A stretch of 64,000 nt of DNA. It comes from Chitinophaga pinensis (GTDB lineage Bacteria; Bacteroidota; Bacteroidia; Chitinophagales; Chitinophagaceae). Shown here in pieces: positions 18,718 through 27,035 of this stretch (the first letter of the stretch is position 1; each line of letters begins with the position of its first letter). The stretch lies in NCBI GenBank assembly GCA_945878115.1, contig CAMDVD010000004.1, positions 35,266-99,265 of the forward strand. Reading direction: 5' to 3'. The notes beneath the pieces were generated by a model. The model saw nothing but the letters and a program-made list of their open reading frames with translations, searched no databases and was not told where the DNA came from. The translations under genes and the position numbers were made by a program.

Positions 18718-19575
18718 TCAGCCTTGTTTCATTTTTGTAAATTCATTTACCAATTTAGCAAAGAGCTCTTTGGATTTTAATTGTTCATCCTTTTTAGAGG
18801 CATATACTTTCACTTTATTTGCGAAATCATCATCCTGATATTTATAAATCTTCCATTGCTTTTCAGCGTATTCAAGCGAGGTAAGATTTTCAACCCAGTC
18901 GCCGCTATTCATATACACAATAGAACCCGTCTCATTTATTATTTCACGAATTTCTGGCTGATGAATATGACCACAAACTACATATTGGTAGCCGTTTGAG
19001 ATACCAATATCGGAAGCAATTTTCTCGAAGGAGTTAATATATTTCACAGCACCTTTCACAGAATTCTTAATTCGTTTTGACAAAGACAATTTCTCCTTGC
19101 CCATTTTAGTCAGTATAAAATTTACCGCACGATTGATTAGAATCAAACTATCATAACCAATCGCACCAAGTTTGGCCAGCCATTTTGCATGCTGCATGGT
19201 TACATCAAAAACATCTCCATGAAATATCCATATCTTATTTCCGCCTGCTTTCAAAACCAACTTGTTTAGTATGGTAATATTATCCATTTTAAACCCAGCA
19301 AACTTTCTCAGCATTTCATCATGATTCCCTGTGATGTAGTAAATTTTTACGCCCTTTGCAGCCAACCCGAGCAAGTGTTTAATGACAAGCATATGGCTGG
19401 ATGGCCAGTATCGTTTGCTGAATTGCCAGATGTCAATAATGTCCCCGTTTAAAATAATTTTTTTTGGTCGAATACTTTTCAGATACAACAATAATTCATT
19501 TGCGTGACAACCATAAGTTCCCAAATGAATATCGGAGAGAATCAGAATATCTACTTCGCGTTTAGGTGATTTCAT
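18718..19575 (-). CDS. Calcineurin-like metallophosphoesterase, LpxH-like (UDP-2,3-diacylglucosamine diphosphatase family)
   Basis: A 285-residue enzyme with all metal-binding blocks: D15-x-H17 (SDIHLGT), GD45xxD48, GNHD (83-86), an HGD block and GHIHQPE near residue 210. The spacing fits the LpxH/UDP-2,3-diacylglucosamine diphosphatase group often found in Bacteroidota. LpxH cleaves the pyrophosphate of UDP-diacylglucosamine in lipid A synthesis. Whether this copy is the housekeeping enzyme or a paralogue dedicated to the adjacent glycosyltransferase cannot be read from sequence. It is the first gene of the cassette, with its promoter in the 19576-19969 gap. Confidence 0.85.
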   Translation of the reverse strand: MKSPKREVDILILSDIHLGTYGCHANELLLYLKSIRPKKIILNGDIIDIWQFSKRYWPSSHMLVIKHLLGLAAKGVKIYYITGNHDEMLRKFAGFKMDNITILNKLVLKAGGNKIWIFHGDVFDVTMQHAKWLAKLGAIGYDSLILINRAVNFILTKMGKEKLSLSKRIKNSVKGAVKYINSFEKIASDIGISNGYQYVVCGHIHQPEIREIINETGSIVYMNSGDWVENLTSLEYAEKQWKIYKYQDDDFANKVKVYASKKDEQLKSKELFAKLVNEFTKMKQG

Positions 19576-19969
19576 TCCGATGTTTACGAGAACAATGTTT
19601 GTTTGTGCAGTATTTTATTATTTCTAAATGGAGAATTAAGTCCAATGAAATAACGAAAAAGATATTCTTGTAAAATATTCTTATAGTGTGTAATGAATGG
19701 TAGCATGACGACACAAAAGTAAAACGTGCTTGTTTCCAAATGTTTATCCTAACATCAATGAAAGGTTACGATTTCAGTCGTTGGCGGATTTGCGTCGCTG
19801 GCGCGGGTTTGCAACCCGTGTCTACTGCAAATAAATTGTCTGGTACTTCGGCTGCGCTCAGTACAAGTTTGCTTGATTAAAATGATAACTATAATTCTAT
19901 TGCTAAGTCTTTTTTTTCAATCCGTGTAATCCTATCATCTTCTCCATCCGTGATTCAGACCTAACCCCA
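19576..19969. other. Gene-free 394-bp stretch with dispersed-repeat fragments
   Basis: No gene is supported. The right part holds two short hairpins: CGGGTTTGCAACCCG (about 19805-19819, within GCGTCGCTGGCGCGGG) and GTACT/AGTAC (around 19841-19864, within CTTCGGCTGCGCTC). A segment about 19920-19965 reads AATCCGTGTAATCC then CATCCGTGATTCAGAC. All look like fragments of dispersed repeats. The left part must carry the promoter of the phosphoesterase cassette. Confidence 0.6.
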
Positions 19970-21172
19970 TCACTTCTTAAATCCCTCTAGCGTTTTCTCC
20001 GCATCTTCAACCGTAAATCCAGAAGCGGGTTTCGTTTTCAATAAGGCAATTACTTTTTCTTCTGTTTGTATGGCGTCTTGTTTTTTGCCGAGTTTAAATA
20101 AAATATTTGCATAAGTATCCATATAAGGTGCTTCGCTAGATTTCAATAATGCATCTCCCCATAACAATGATTTCGTCATTGTTTTTTCTGAAGCAACTTT
20201 TTCAAAAATGGTCCAGCAGATGGAATTGATTTGCTCCAATTGTTGTTCTTTATTTTCGGGTAAATAATGAAGGATTATATTTTCAGCACTTGTAGCATAT
20301 TGCTCCCAATCGTTTTGCGATCTATAGTAGGCAAGGTCTGTATAGGCTAGTAATTTTCCACTTTCCCTAAACTTACTTTTTTGTATATTTTCTTTCAAGG
20401 CGAAATAACTTTGTTTATTCGCTTTTGGATTTCGGATGATGCGATTGCATGTGTCTTCATACACTCTGTATATACATGCAGATACAGAATCTTTGGTATA
20501 AATAGTTTCAAATTTTTCTAGATTATTGAGCAGATATTTAAACTTGAGATTATTCATATCATCAAGATAATTGTAGAGGATAGACCAATTGAATGGCTTG
20601 AGTATTTCTCTATCTTTGATGGTCGCAAAGTAGGCATTCGTTGGGGCTTTGGTGTCTAAACCTGCATCCTCAGTAGCTCGTAAAAATGCCAACATAAACT
20701 CTGGTGTGCGTATGCCTTGTTCATATTTTTTAAGCAATGTACTATACGCCTTCTCCGAGTTTTGCGCATCTTCTGCTAAGGCTATAAATTCCTGAACGGG
20801 TCTAGATCCTACACTTCGATGAACCATATTTCCGGTTGCATCTGTGAATAATAAATTGGGATAAGCATGTACTTGTAATTGTTTGGCAATGTCTTTTCCT
20901 TCGCCAATTTCCATATCTATTTTGGCACAAACAAAATGGGAATTAAAATAATCTGCCACCGTATCATTCGTAAAAACATTCTTCGCCATCCATTTACATG
21001 GACCACACCAACTGGCAAATGCGTCTAAAAAAATAAGCTTGTTTTCCTTTGCTGCTTTCTTCTGTATGTCGCGCCAAGAGCCTTCCTCAAAATGTATTGA
21101 TCGATTTTGTGCGTAGACAATAGATGGTGTAGAAATGAATAATAAACTACCAAGGAGGAATAATTTTTTCAT
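19970..21172 (-). CDS. Periplasmic thioredoxin-family protein with helical C-terminal region
   Basis: A 400-residue protein with signal peptide (ends VYAQ). A thioredoxin domain occupies about residues 28-135 with active site WCGPCK (C56, C59) and the cis-proline region AYPNLLF. The remaining 260 residues are helical, with tetratricopeptide-like character (repeated aromatic/alanine heptads, DAIQTEEKVIALL near the end). It probably reduces or isomerises disulfides in the periplasm; its partner is unknown. It stands alone on the minus strand, separated from the next genes by structured repeat B. Confidence 0.85.
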   Translation of the reverse strand: MKKLFLLGSLLFISTPSIVYAQNRSIHFEEGSWRDIQKKAAKENKLIFLDAFASWCGPCKWMAKNVFTNDTVADYFNSHFVCAKIDMEIGEGKDIAKQLQVHAYPNLLFTDATGNMVHRSVGSRPVQEFIALAEDAQNSEKAYSTLLKKYEQGIRTPEFMLAFLRATEDAGLDTKAPTNAYFATIKDREILKPFNWSILYNYLDDMNNLKFKYLLNNLEKFETIYTKDSVSACIYRVYEDTCNRIIRNPKANKQSYFALKENIQKSKFRESGKLLAYTDLAYYRSQNDWEQYATSAENIILHYLPENKEQQLEQINSICWTIFEKVASEKTMTKSLLWGDALLKSSEAPYMDTYANILFKLGKKQDAIQTEEKVIALLKTKPASGFTVEDAEKTLEGFKK

Positions 21173-21360
21173 AGGAAATGGTTTATCTGTTTTTTGAATG
21201 AATACATGAACAAAGCTAAACTAAACCTGTAATGAACAAAGATTTTTTATACCGATGTGAAATAATGATAGACCATCCATAATTCAATCGGCATAATACC
21301 ATCAAAGATTTCTAAAAAGCCCTTTGGTCTATTTCATAAATCAAGATGGTATTCATTGTC

Positions 21361-21498
21361 GATGCATTGCGGCAACGATTGAAGCGTAAATCCTTTTTGC
21401 TTGCTTTGAAGCAAAAAGATTGCAGCGAAAAGTCCCCATTCCGCTGCTTTGAGCGGAAACGGATCCTGACATTTATCGTCAGGACGTGCCTGCCGCCC
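21361..21498 (-). repeat. Dispersed structured repeat, copy B with extra hairpins
   Basis: On the minus strand: GGGCGGCAGGCACG, then two extra stems absent from the other copies (TCCTGAC-GATAAAT-GTCAGGA and TTCCGCT-CAAAGC-AGCGGAA), then CTTTTCGCTGCAATC, the stem CTTTTTGCTT/AAGCAAAAAG and GGATTTACGC...ATCGTTGCCGCAATGCATC. It is 138 bp compared with about 83 bp for the simple copies. Confidence 0.8.
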
Positions 21499-21573
21499 AA
21501 ATCATTTTCATTATGTATTTAGGAAACCCTTGAACATAGACCAAAATTGTTGAATCACAACAGCATCATATTT

Positions 21574-23058
21574 TTATCGAATATCCAAACTATACGGATC
21601 TACAGACACTTCCGATACGGGCTTTAAGGCTTGCCATGTATTTAGATTAATGGCATGATAATATCCATTTCTGCCTGCACATTCTGACGTATGATGTGGC
21701 GCAGGTCCAGAAGGATTGACATTACGACTTCCTACAAAAAGCAAATCAAGCGCATCGTCTATTGCCAAACCATGGGGTTGAAAAAATGGCATATCCAATT
21801 TACGAATCACTTGAAAAGTAGCCATATCAATAACATAAACGGAGCCGACAAAATTGAGGTAGGTTTGATTGACATCTTCTTGACAGGTCACAAACAATAG
21901 ATTCCTTTTTTTGGAAATCGCAAACTCCAATGGGTAAGTACCAACAGGAATGACCTTGTATAATGTATCTGCTTTTGCGTCCATTACCCGAACTTCATTG
22001 CTGGCTTGGCAGGAAATAAAATAGTATTTATAATCTGGGCGCATCACGATTTCATGCGGATCTAATAATTGAGGCGTCAATACTGGAGCCGCATTTTTTT
22101 GAATAGACAGCTGATCGACAACAAATAATTTGGGTACAATCCGATACATCATATTCCCGTATTGCGCACTTGCATATACCGTATCTTGACTTGCAGAATA
22201 CGCAATGCCATGCGGATTTGCCAATAAGCCAGAGCCCGCAATGGTATTGCTGATGGTCATGGTATTCAAATTAATTTCCACTAATTTTCCATCACTATCA
22301 AAACTCGAAACATACGCATGATTTCCGTCGGGGGCTATTTTGATGACATTCCATTTACCCGCTCCAATGTTGGCTTCTGCAATAAAAGTATCGGCTATTG
22401 CATCAAACTTTTGTACATATTGTCCATTGGTAAAACATACATACCAATACTTTCCATCGGGGCTTACACGCAAGCAATGCGGCACTTCTTTTTGCGGCAA
22501 TTGATGCCCTACCCTTACACAGCGCATTACCAAATAAGAGGCAGCATCTACAACGCTCACTAAATCGCAACCTTGATTGGCAATGTATAATTTATTTCTT
22601 GTGCTTGGATTTTTTGCGAATGGAATTTCGCCCTTATTATTTGGACATCCATGGATGATCCAATTTTTAACGGTGCTTACTTCTTCTCTCGACAATGGAT
22701 CGGCATTCAAAGGCATGCTTGGTATTGCCGTCAAACCTAGATCAGCATAAGTATTTATAAAGGACAGAAGTGAACTTTGTGTTGGAGAATAGGCAATCGC
22801 AACTGATCCAGTATTACCTCCTTTAAACAATTCATCCCAGGAGGTTAAATTTAAATTCGCAGCATTTTGAAAACTTTTATCATTGTGGCAACCGACTGTT
22901 GCGCATTTATTCACAATGATTTTGTCTATTTCTTTTGGGAAACCTGAATCGTTAAATGACGGGTCTACACTTTTCTTACAAGCAATTATATTGAATAAAA
23001 AAAATACCATACCTAGAATAAGTATGGTATTCATTTTATGCTTGTAAAAATGTTTCAT
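21574..23058 (-). CDS. Lipoprotein with cytochrome c-like N-terminal segment and beta-propeller
   Basis: A 494-residue protein with lipobox cysteine C27 (FNIIACKK). The segment about residues 45-130 resembles the Planctomycete/Bacteroidota c-type cytochrome domain: IIVNKC-ATVG-CHND gives CX4CH (C52, C57, H58), followed by a late IPSMPLNAD and KNWIIHGCPNN. Residues about 150-490 form a YncE-like beta-propeller (YIANQGCDLVSVVDAA, ISPDGK-type and VYVIDMATFQVIRKLD repeats). It is probably a periplasmic or surface-anchored protein. Whether heme is attached is uncertain because CX4CH is not the standard CX2CH. It starts 5 bp after trxB on the same strand. Confidence 0.8.
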   Translation of the reverse strand: MKHFYKHKMNTILILGMVFFLFNIIACKKSVDPSFNDSGFPKEIDKIIVNKCATVGCHNDKSFQNAANLNLTSWDELFKGGNTGSVAIAYSPTQSSLLSFINTYADLGLTAIPSMPLNADPLSREEVSTVKNWIIHGCPNNKGEIPFAKNPSTRNKLYIANQGCDLVSVVDAASYLVMRCVRVGHQLPQKEVPHCLRVSPDGKYWYVCFTNGQYVQKFDAIADTFIAEANIGAGKWNVIKIAPDGNHAYVSSFDSDGKLVEINLNTMTISNTIAGSGLLANPHGIAYSASQDTVYASAQYGNMMYRIVPKLFVVDQLSIQKNAAPVLTPQLLDPHEIVMRPDYKYYFISCQASNEVRVMDAKADTLYKVIPVGTYPLEFAISKKRNLLFVTCQEDVNQTYLNFVGSVYVIDMATFQVIRKLDMPFFQPHGLAIDDALDLLFVGSRNVNPSGPAPHHTSECAGRNGYYHAINLNTWQALKPVSEVSVDPYSLDIR

Positions 23059-23063
23059 TGTTT

Positions 23064-24014
23064 TTAGTGCAATCCTTTTTCGCTCAAATATCTTTCGGCA
23101 TCTAAGGCAGCCATACAGCCACTTCCAGCTGCAGTAACTGCTTGTCTATAGGTTTTATCTTGAACATCTCCGCTCGCAAATACCCCTTCGATATTGGTTT
23201 TGGTAGAACCTGCTTGCGTAATGATATAACCTGTTTCATCCATGGTAATCCATGGCTTAAATAAATCACTATTTGGGGTATGTCCAATGGCAACGAATAA
23301 AGCGCTAATTGGCAAATTTGTTTTTTCGCCAGTAGCATTTTGTTTTAAAATGACGCCAGTAATTTTTTCACCACATTCTATTTCATCAATCACGGTATTC
23401 CAATACACTTTAATATTCGGCGTTGCCAATACACGATCTTGCATTACTTTACTCGCACGCATTTTTTCACTACGTATCATCATGTGCACTGTGCTGCATA
23501 ATTTACTTAAATAAATTGCTTCTTCACACGCTGTATCCCCTGCACCAACAATGGCAACTTCTTTATTTCTAAAAAATGCACCATCACAAACCGCACAAGC
23601 ACTAACGCCACCGCCTGTTGTAGCCAATTGCTCTTCCTTCGGAATGCCTAACCATTTTGCAGATGCTCCGGTAGAAATAATAATAGCATTTGCTTCTATC
23701 CATTTTTCTTCATCTATTTCTACACGATAAGGTTGTTTGGTCAAATCTACTTTTGACGCCATACCCCAACGAATATCTGCACCCATGCGCTTGGCTTGCT
23801 CTTCAAATTCTTGCATCATTTTTGGTCCCATAACACCATCTGGATAACCAGGATAATTTTCTACTTCTGTGGTAATGGTAAGTTGACCGCCTGGTTGTAA
23901 GCCTTGGTATAAAACTGGATTTAAGTTTGCACGTGCAGCATAGATGGCGGCAGTGTATCCAGCAGGACCTGAACCAATAATGAGTAATTGTACTTTTTCT
24001 ATTTCTTGTGACAT
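23064..24014 (-). CDS. trxB: Thioredoxin-disulfide reductase
   Basis: A 316-residue flavoenzyme that reduces thioredoxin with NADPH. FAD-binding GSGPAG is at 14-19, the redox-active pair C140-AV-C143 is followed by DGAFFRNKEV, the NADPH-binding VGAGDTACEEA is at about 156-166 and the C-terminal FAD motif GVFASGDVQD is near 280. The length and all motifs match bacterial low-molecular-weight TrxB. It lies between a DUF4249 lipoprotein gene and the cytochrome/propeller lipoprotein gene, with gaps of 21 and 5 bp, so it may be co-transcribed with both. Confidence 0.96.
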   Translation of the reverse strand: MSQEIEKVQLLIIGSGPAGYTAAIYAARANLNPVLYQGLQPGGQLTITTEVENYPGYPDGVMGPKMMQEFEEQAKRMGADIRWGMASKVDLTKQPYRVEIDEEKWIEANAIIISTGASAKWLGIPKEEQLATTGGGVSACAVCDGAFFRNKEVAIVGAGDTACEEAIYLSKLCSTVHMMIRSEKMRASKVMQDRVLATPNIKVYWNTVIDEIECGEKITGVILKQNATGEKTNLPISALFVAIGHTPNSDLFKPWITMDETGYIITQAGSTKTNIEGVFASGDVQDKTYRQAVTAAGSGCMAALDAERYLSEKGLH

Positions 24015-24035
24015 ATAATTAATTAAAAATTTGAA

Positions 24036-24962
24036 TTAAAGGGAATCGATAATCTTGTAATAAATACTTCCATAACCAGCCCAGACACCTAAAGCACCTG
24101 GTATATTACTTTGGATTTTAGTTGGTGAAGCAAAAGGATTGCCAACACTACTTTGAGAAAAAGCCAAGGTTTCCCAAAAGTCAAATACATGCGTATCTAT
24201 TGCACTCCATTTAATATTTACAGTATCGCCTTTACGAACAAATCCGATGGTATTTATTTCGCTTTGTGAATAGTTTTCCGATTTATTATAACCTAAATCA
24301 ATGCTCAAAGGAATTCTGGTTCCATTAATGATATCATCATTATACACAGAATTGAATGAAGTGTAATAAATTTCTGGAACACCAGTTTTGATAAAACGGT
24401 TCGTCAATGTTTCCAACTTTACTGCATTCCCAAATGTATCTGGATCATTATAGTAAGCCTTTACTGCTTTGAGGCTGTCTTCCATGCCCGGAACGGGTTC
24501 TAGCCACAATGAATCTAAACCAACAGAACCTGGTATTTTGGTAATGGACTCATATTGTTTGCCTTCAGCACTAATAGACAATTTATAGGTGTGTTCTACT
24601 TGACCTTTAAAACTCATGGCAATAGGATCATTCAAATCCGGACCATAAATATGAAAATGAAAGGTTTGGGTTCCTACAGTCGTATCCAAATTATATTCCT
24701 TTAACGTGATGGTTTTATTATCTGATAAGTCTTGAATTTTTACAATGGCATTATTTACATATTGCACGGAACCCAAATCGATTTTGTCAAAAAATCCTAT
24801 ACTTTTAGAAATGGTAACATAAGGCACTTGATTACTTTCAATTACGCCTTCTATGACTATTTTTTTTTCGCTGTCTGCGAGATCAACATTGATTTCTTTT
24901 TCACAAGAACTGAAGCAGTTGACTAAGAAGACTAGGATTACAAAGGCTGCAATTTTTTTCAT
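24036..24962 (-). CDS. DUF4249 family lipoprotein
   Basis: A 308-residue protein with a lipoprotein signal (VNCFSSCEKE; lipid-modified Cys about residue 20). The mature start KEINVDLADSEKKIVIEGVIES is characteristic of DUF4249, a Bacteroidota family of outer-membrane or surface lipoproteins that often accompany TonB-dependent receptors. Here no receptor gene is adjacent; instead trxB follows. The family's function is unknown. The protein ends IYYKIIDSL close to the stop, which is the usual family end, so it appears complete. Confidence 0.85.
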   Translation of the reverse strand: MKKIAAFVILVFLVNCFSSCEKEINVDLADSEKKIVIEGVIESNQVPYVTISKSIGFFDKIDLGSVQYVNNAIVKIQDLSDNKTITLKEYNLDTTVGTQTFHFHIYGPDLNDPIAMSFKGQVEHTYKLSISAEGKQYESITKIPGSVGLDSLWLEPVPGMEDSLKAVKAYYNDPDTFGNAVKLETLTNRFIKTGVPEIYYTSFNSVYNDDIINGTRIPLSIDLGYNKSENYSQSEINTIGFVRKGDTVNIKWSAIDTHVFDFWETLAFSQSSVGNPFASPTKIQSNIPGALGVWAGYGSIYYKIIDSL

Positions 24963-25023
24963 GGGGCGAAGTTAACCGACAAAAAAGAAATAGCCAAAAA
25001 GGTTTAAGATTTGTAATCATACT

Positions 25024-25098
25024 GTAGCGTATTTTCCAAAAAAATAATGCTACTGATGTAATGGTGTAGTGTATTTTTTGAAAAAAAATTAATGCTAC
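25024..25098. repeat. Two tandem related hairpins
   Basis: GTAGC-GTATTTTCC-AAAAAAATAAT-GCTAC occupies 25024-25053. A longer relative, GTAGTGTATTTTTTG then AAAAAAAATTAATGCTAC, occupies 25066-25098 and its stem extends outward to ATGGTGTAG/CTACACCAT. They lie immediately 5' of structured repeat C. Confidence 0.65.
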
Positions 25099-25103
25099 AC
25101 CAT

Positions 25104-25187
25104 GGGCGGCGCACACGCTATCACTGCAAGTCCGTTTTCGCTCAAAGCAGCGAAATCCGGGCTTTCCGTTCTATCGTTGCCGCAATA
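25104..25187 (+). repeat. Dispersed structured repeat, copy C with swapped hairpin
   Basis: GGGCGGCGCACACGCTATCAC is kept at the start and ATCGTTGCCGCAATAC at the end. The central stem is different from copies A, D and E: AAGTCC pairs with GGGCTT, and TTTCGCT-CAAAGC-AGCGAAA forms the apex. Sequence differs but pairing and position are the same. Confidence 0.8.
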
Positions 25188-25381
25188 CACCACAATAGAA
25201 ACTTTGATTTCTTATTATATCTTTAGTTCAGTCAATCTTTTTACATTGCATAACCTTATGATGAATAGGAACATTTACTAATTAGTGAACTCTTACGAAA
25301 TCCTTTCCGCAAATTAAATTTTCCGTTGAGGAGAGTTCATTTCGAATTATTTCAACTAATGATCTTCGAGTGAATGGCCTT

Positions 25382-25555
25382 GGAGAGTTTGGCGTTAAAA
25401 AAAATGGAGAGATCGACGAACAAATCGTCCCTGTTTGAGACAGCCAGCCGTAGGCAGCTGTTGAGTTTGGACGATTTGCGTCGAGCACGAACATTTTTTA
25501 GTCAAACTCTCCACAGCCTTGACTTTTTGGTTCTTTTGTGTCAAGACAAAAGAAC
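25382..25555. repeat. Large imperfect palindrome followed by a hairpin
   Basis: Nested pairings are GGAGAGTTTG (25382-25391) with CAAACTCTCC (25503-25512), an A8TG run (25397-25406) with CATTTTTT (25492-25499), CGACG (25414-25418) with CGTCG (25479-25483), and CAAATCGTCC (25421-25430) with GGACGATTTG (25469-25478). A separate perfect hairpin GTTCTTTTGT/ACAAAAGAAC follows at 25530-25555. The whole looks like a long folded element of the MITE or structured-RNA kind. Confidence 0.8.
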
Positions 25556-25641
25556 AAATAATAATTAGTAGCACCAATCTCGTATCCATCCAATTAATAA
25601 TTTGAATTTCCCACTTGCTTAATTTAAATTAGTTTTGAGCA

Positions 25642-26544
25642 GTGAATTGGACATCATTTAGAAAAGGCTTTACATCCTACTTACAATTAGAAAAATCGCT
25701 AAGCGAAAATTCTGTAATGGCATATTTACAGGATGTAGAAAAGCTAGAACAATTTTTACAAGCCCATCACCCTACTATCCAATTAGAAGAAATTACGACT
25801 TCCATTCTGCAATCTTTTTTACAATGGATACATGAATTAGGCATGTCGGCCACTTCGCAATCACGCATTGTATCTGGCTTGAAAGGTTTTTTCAAATACC
25901 TAATGTTAGAAGATATCCTTAGCATTAACCCAACGGAACTTTTAGAATCGCCCAAAACTAGTCGCAAACTTCCCGACACTTTATCTGTTGAAGAGTTAGA
26001 TTTATTATTCAATAGCCTCGACCTCAGCAAGCCAGAAGGCACACGCAACAAAGCCATATTGGAAGTGATGTATAGTTGTGGTTTGCGAGTAAGTGAATTA
26101 ACCGAATTACGCATATCCCATATTTATGCACAGGAGCAATGCATACGGGTGATAGGAAAAGGAAATAAGGAAAGGCTCATTCCAATAGGATCCTCTGCAT
26201 TAAAATATATCTCTATCTATGCCGAAAACATACGTGTTCAAATCAAAGTAGCAAACAAATGTGAAGACATATTATTCTTAAATCGACGTGGCGGCAAACT
26301 ATCAAGAGTGATGATATTTTACATCATTAAAAAAGCAACAGAGCAAGCAGGTATTCGAAAAAATATACATCCGCATACATTACGACATTCCTTTGCCACC
26401 CATTTGGTAGAAGGCGGCGCGGACTTAAGAGCAGTGCAAGAAATGTTAGGTCATGAAAGCATTACGACAACAGAAATATACACGCATTTAGATCGAGAAT
26501 TTTTGAGAGAAACTTTGACAAGATTTCATCCGAGGCATAAGTGA
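25642..26544 (+). CDS. xerD: Site-specific tyrosine recombinase XerD
   Basis: A 300-residue recombinase, probably for chromosome dimer resolution at dif. An N-terminal SAM-like core-binding domain spans residues about 5-90. The catalytic domain carries R149 (GLRVSEL), K173 (GKGNKER), H245 and R248 (HPHTLRH), H271 (LGHESI) and nucleophile Y280 (TEIYTH). It starts at GTG; no ATG precedes the conserved N-terminus. It is full length and intact, with no neighbouring integrase-type cargo or att repeats seen, so a housekeeping role is preferred over a mobile element. Confidence 0.93.
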   Translation: MNWTSFRKGFTSYLQLEKSLSENSVMAYLQDVEKLEQFLQAHHPTIQLEEITTSILQSFLQWIHELGMSATSQSRIVSGLKGFFKYLMLEDILSINPTELLESPKTSRKLPDTLSVEELDLLFNSLDLSKPEGTRNKAILEVMYSCGLRVSELTELRISHIYAQEQCIRVIGKGNKERLIPIGSSALKYISIYAENIRVQIKVANKCEDILFLNRRGGKLSRVMIFYIIKKATEQAGIRKNIHPHTLRHSFATHLVEGGADLRAVQEMLGHESITTTEIYTHLDREFLRETLTRFHPRHK

Positions 26545-26705
26545 GTGGAGAGGTTGGAAGTGTAAAAGCTAAGCATTGCACAATAAACTGATGATTGAAA
26601 TGTAATTTCTTATTGGAATCAGTTTTTACATTTTGCGTTTATTCTACTATTACTAATTGCAAAAATGAATTGAGATTCTACTTCATTAAAAGCAAAAAAA
26701 AACAA

Positions 26706-27035
26706 TTAGTTTGGGTTTACTATTATCGGACCATTTTTCAACTCTCCTTTTTCAAGTATGGCGAGAATGGAAGGTGATAATTTGGAGAGTACATCATAAG
26801 TATTGATGTATGCATTAAGTACAAAAACAGCAATTGTATACTTTTCAAAATTCTGTTGATATTGTAAATTTTTATCGAATGTGAGTAGGGCATCAAAATC
26901 ATTCTTAATCAATAATTTTAATAACTCTCCATTCTTGATGCCCTGCCAATTCATATCTCGCACGGTAAAGACATCATGAATTTCAAAATCTAATTTTAGT
27001 TTCTTTGGAAGGTTCTCATCAAGCAATAGTTTCAT
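26706..27035 (-). CDS. DUF5615 PIN-like toxin
   Basis: A product of about 109 residues from the ATG at 27035 (MKLLLDENLPKKLK), matching the DUF5615 PIN-like family. It has LLLDENLP at the N-terminus, VFTVRDMNW near residue 26 and DALLTFDKNL near residue 50, where acidic residues would bind metal for RNase action. PIN-like proteins of this kind pair with DUF433 antitoxins. Its start lies 17 bp inside the end of the DUF433 gene, indicating translational coupling. An in-frame ATG 12 bp earlier (27047) is also possible. RNase activity is inferred from the family, not shown. Confidence 0.8.
   Translation of the reverse strand: MKLLLDENLPKKLKLDFEIHDVFTVRDMNWQGIKNGELLKLLIKNDFDALLTFDKNLQYQQNFEKYTIAVFVLNAYINTYDVLSKLSPSILAILEKGELKNGPIIVNPN

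Larger units (their letters stand above)
24963..25641. other. Gene-free 679-bp stretch filled with structured repeats
   Basis: Between DUF4249 and xerD, which are transcribed divergently, there is no credible gene. The stretch holds two tandem GTAG...CTAC hairpins (25024-25098), structured repeat C (25104-25187), AT-rich DNA and a large imperfect palindrome plus hairpin (25382-25555). Open frames in the palindrome translate to SLFETASRRQLLSLDDL-like peptides, which I regard as by-products of the repeat. Confidence 0.7.

Noticed and set aside
25282..25589. Open frames in both strands over the long palindrome
   Set aside because: They mirror each other because of the inverted repeat; no conserved protein, no proper start, and overlap with stems.
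25642..26544. XerD as integrase of a mobile element
   Set aside because: No tRNA-adjacent att repeats or cargo genes surround it, and the motifs and length fit the housekeeping XerD.
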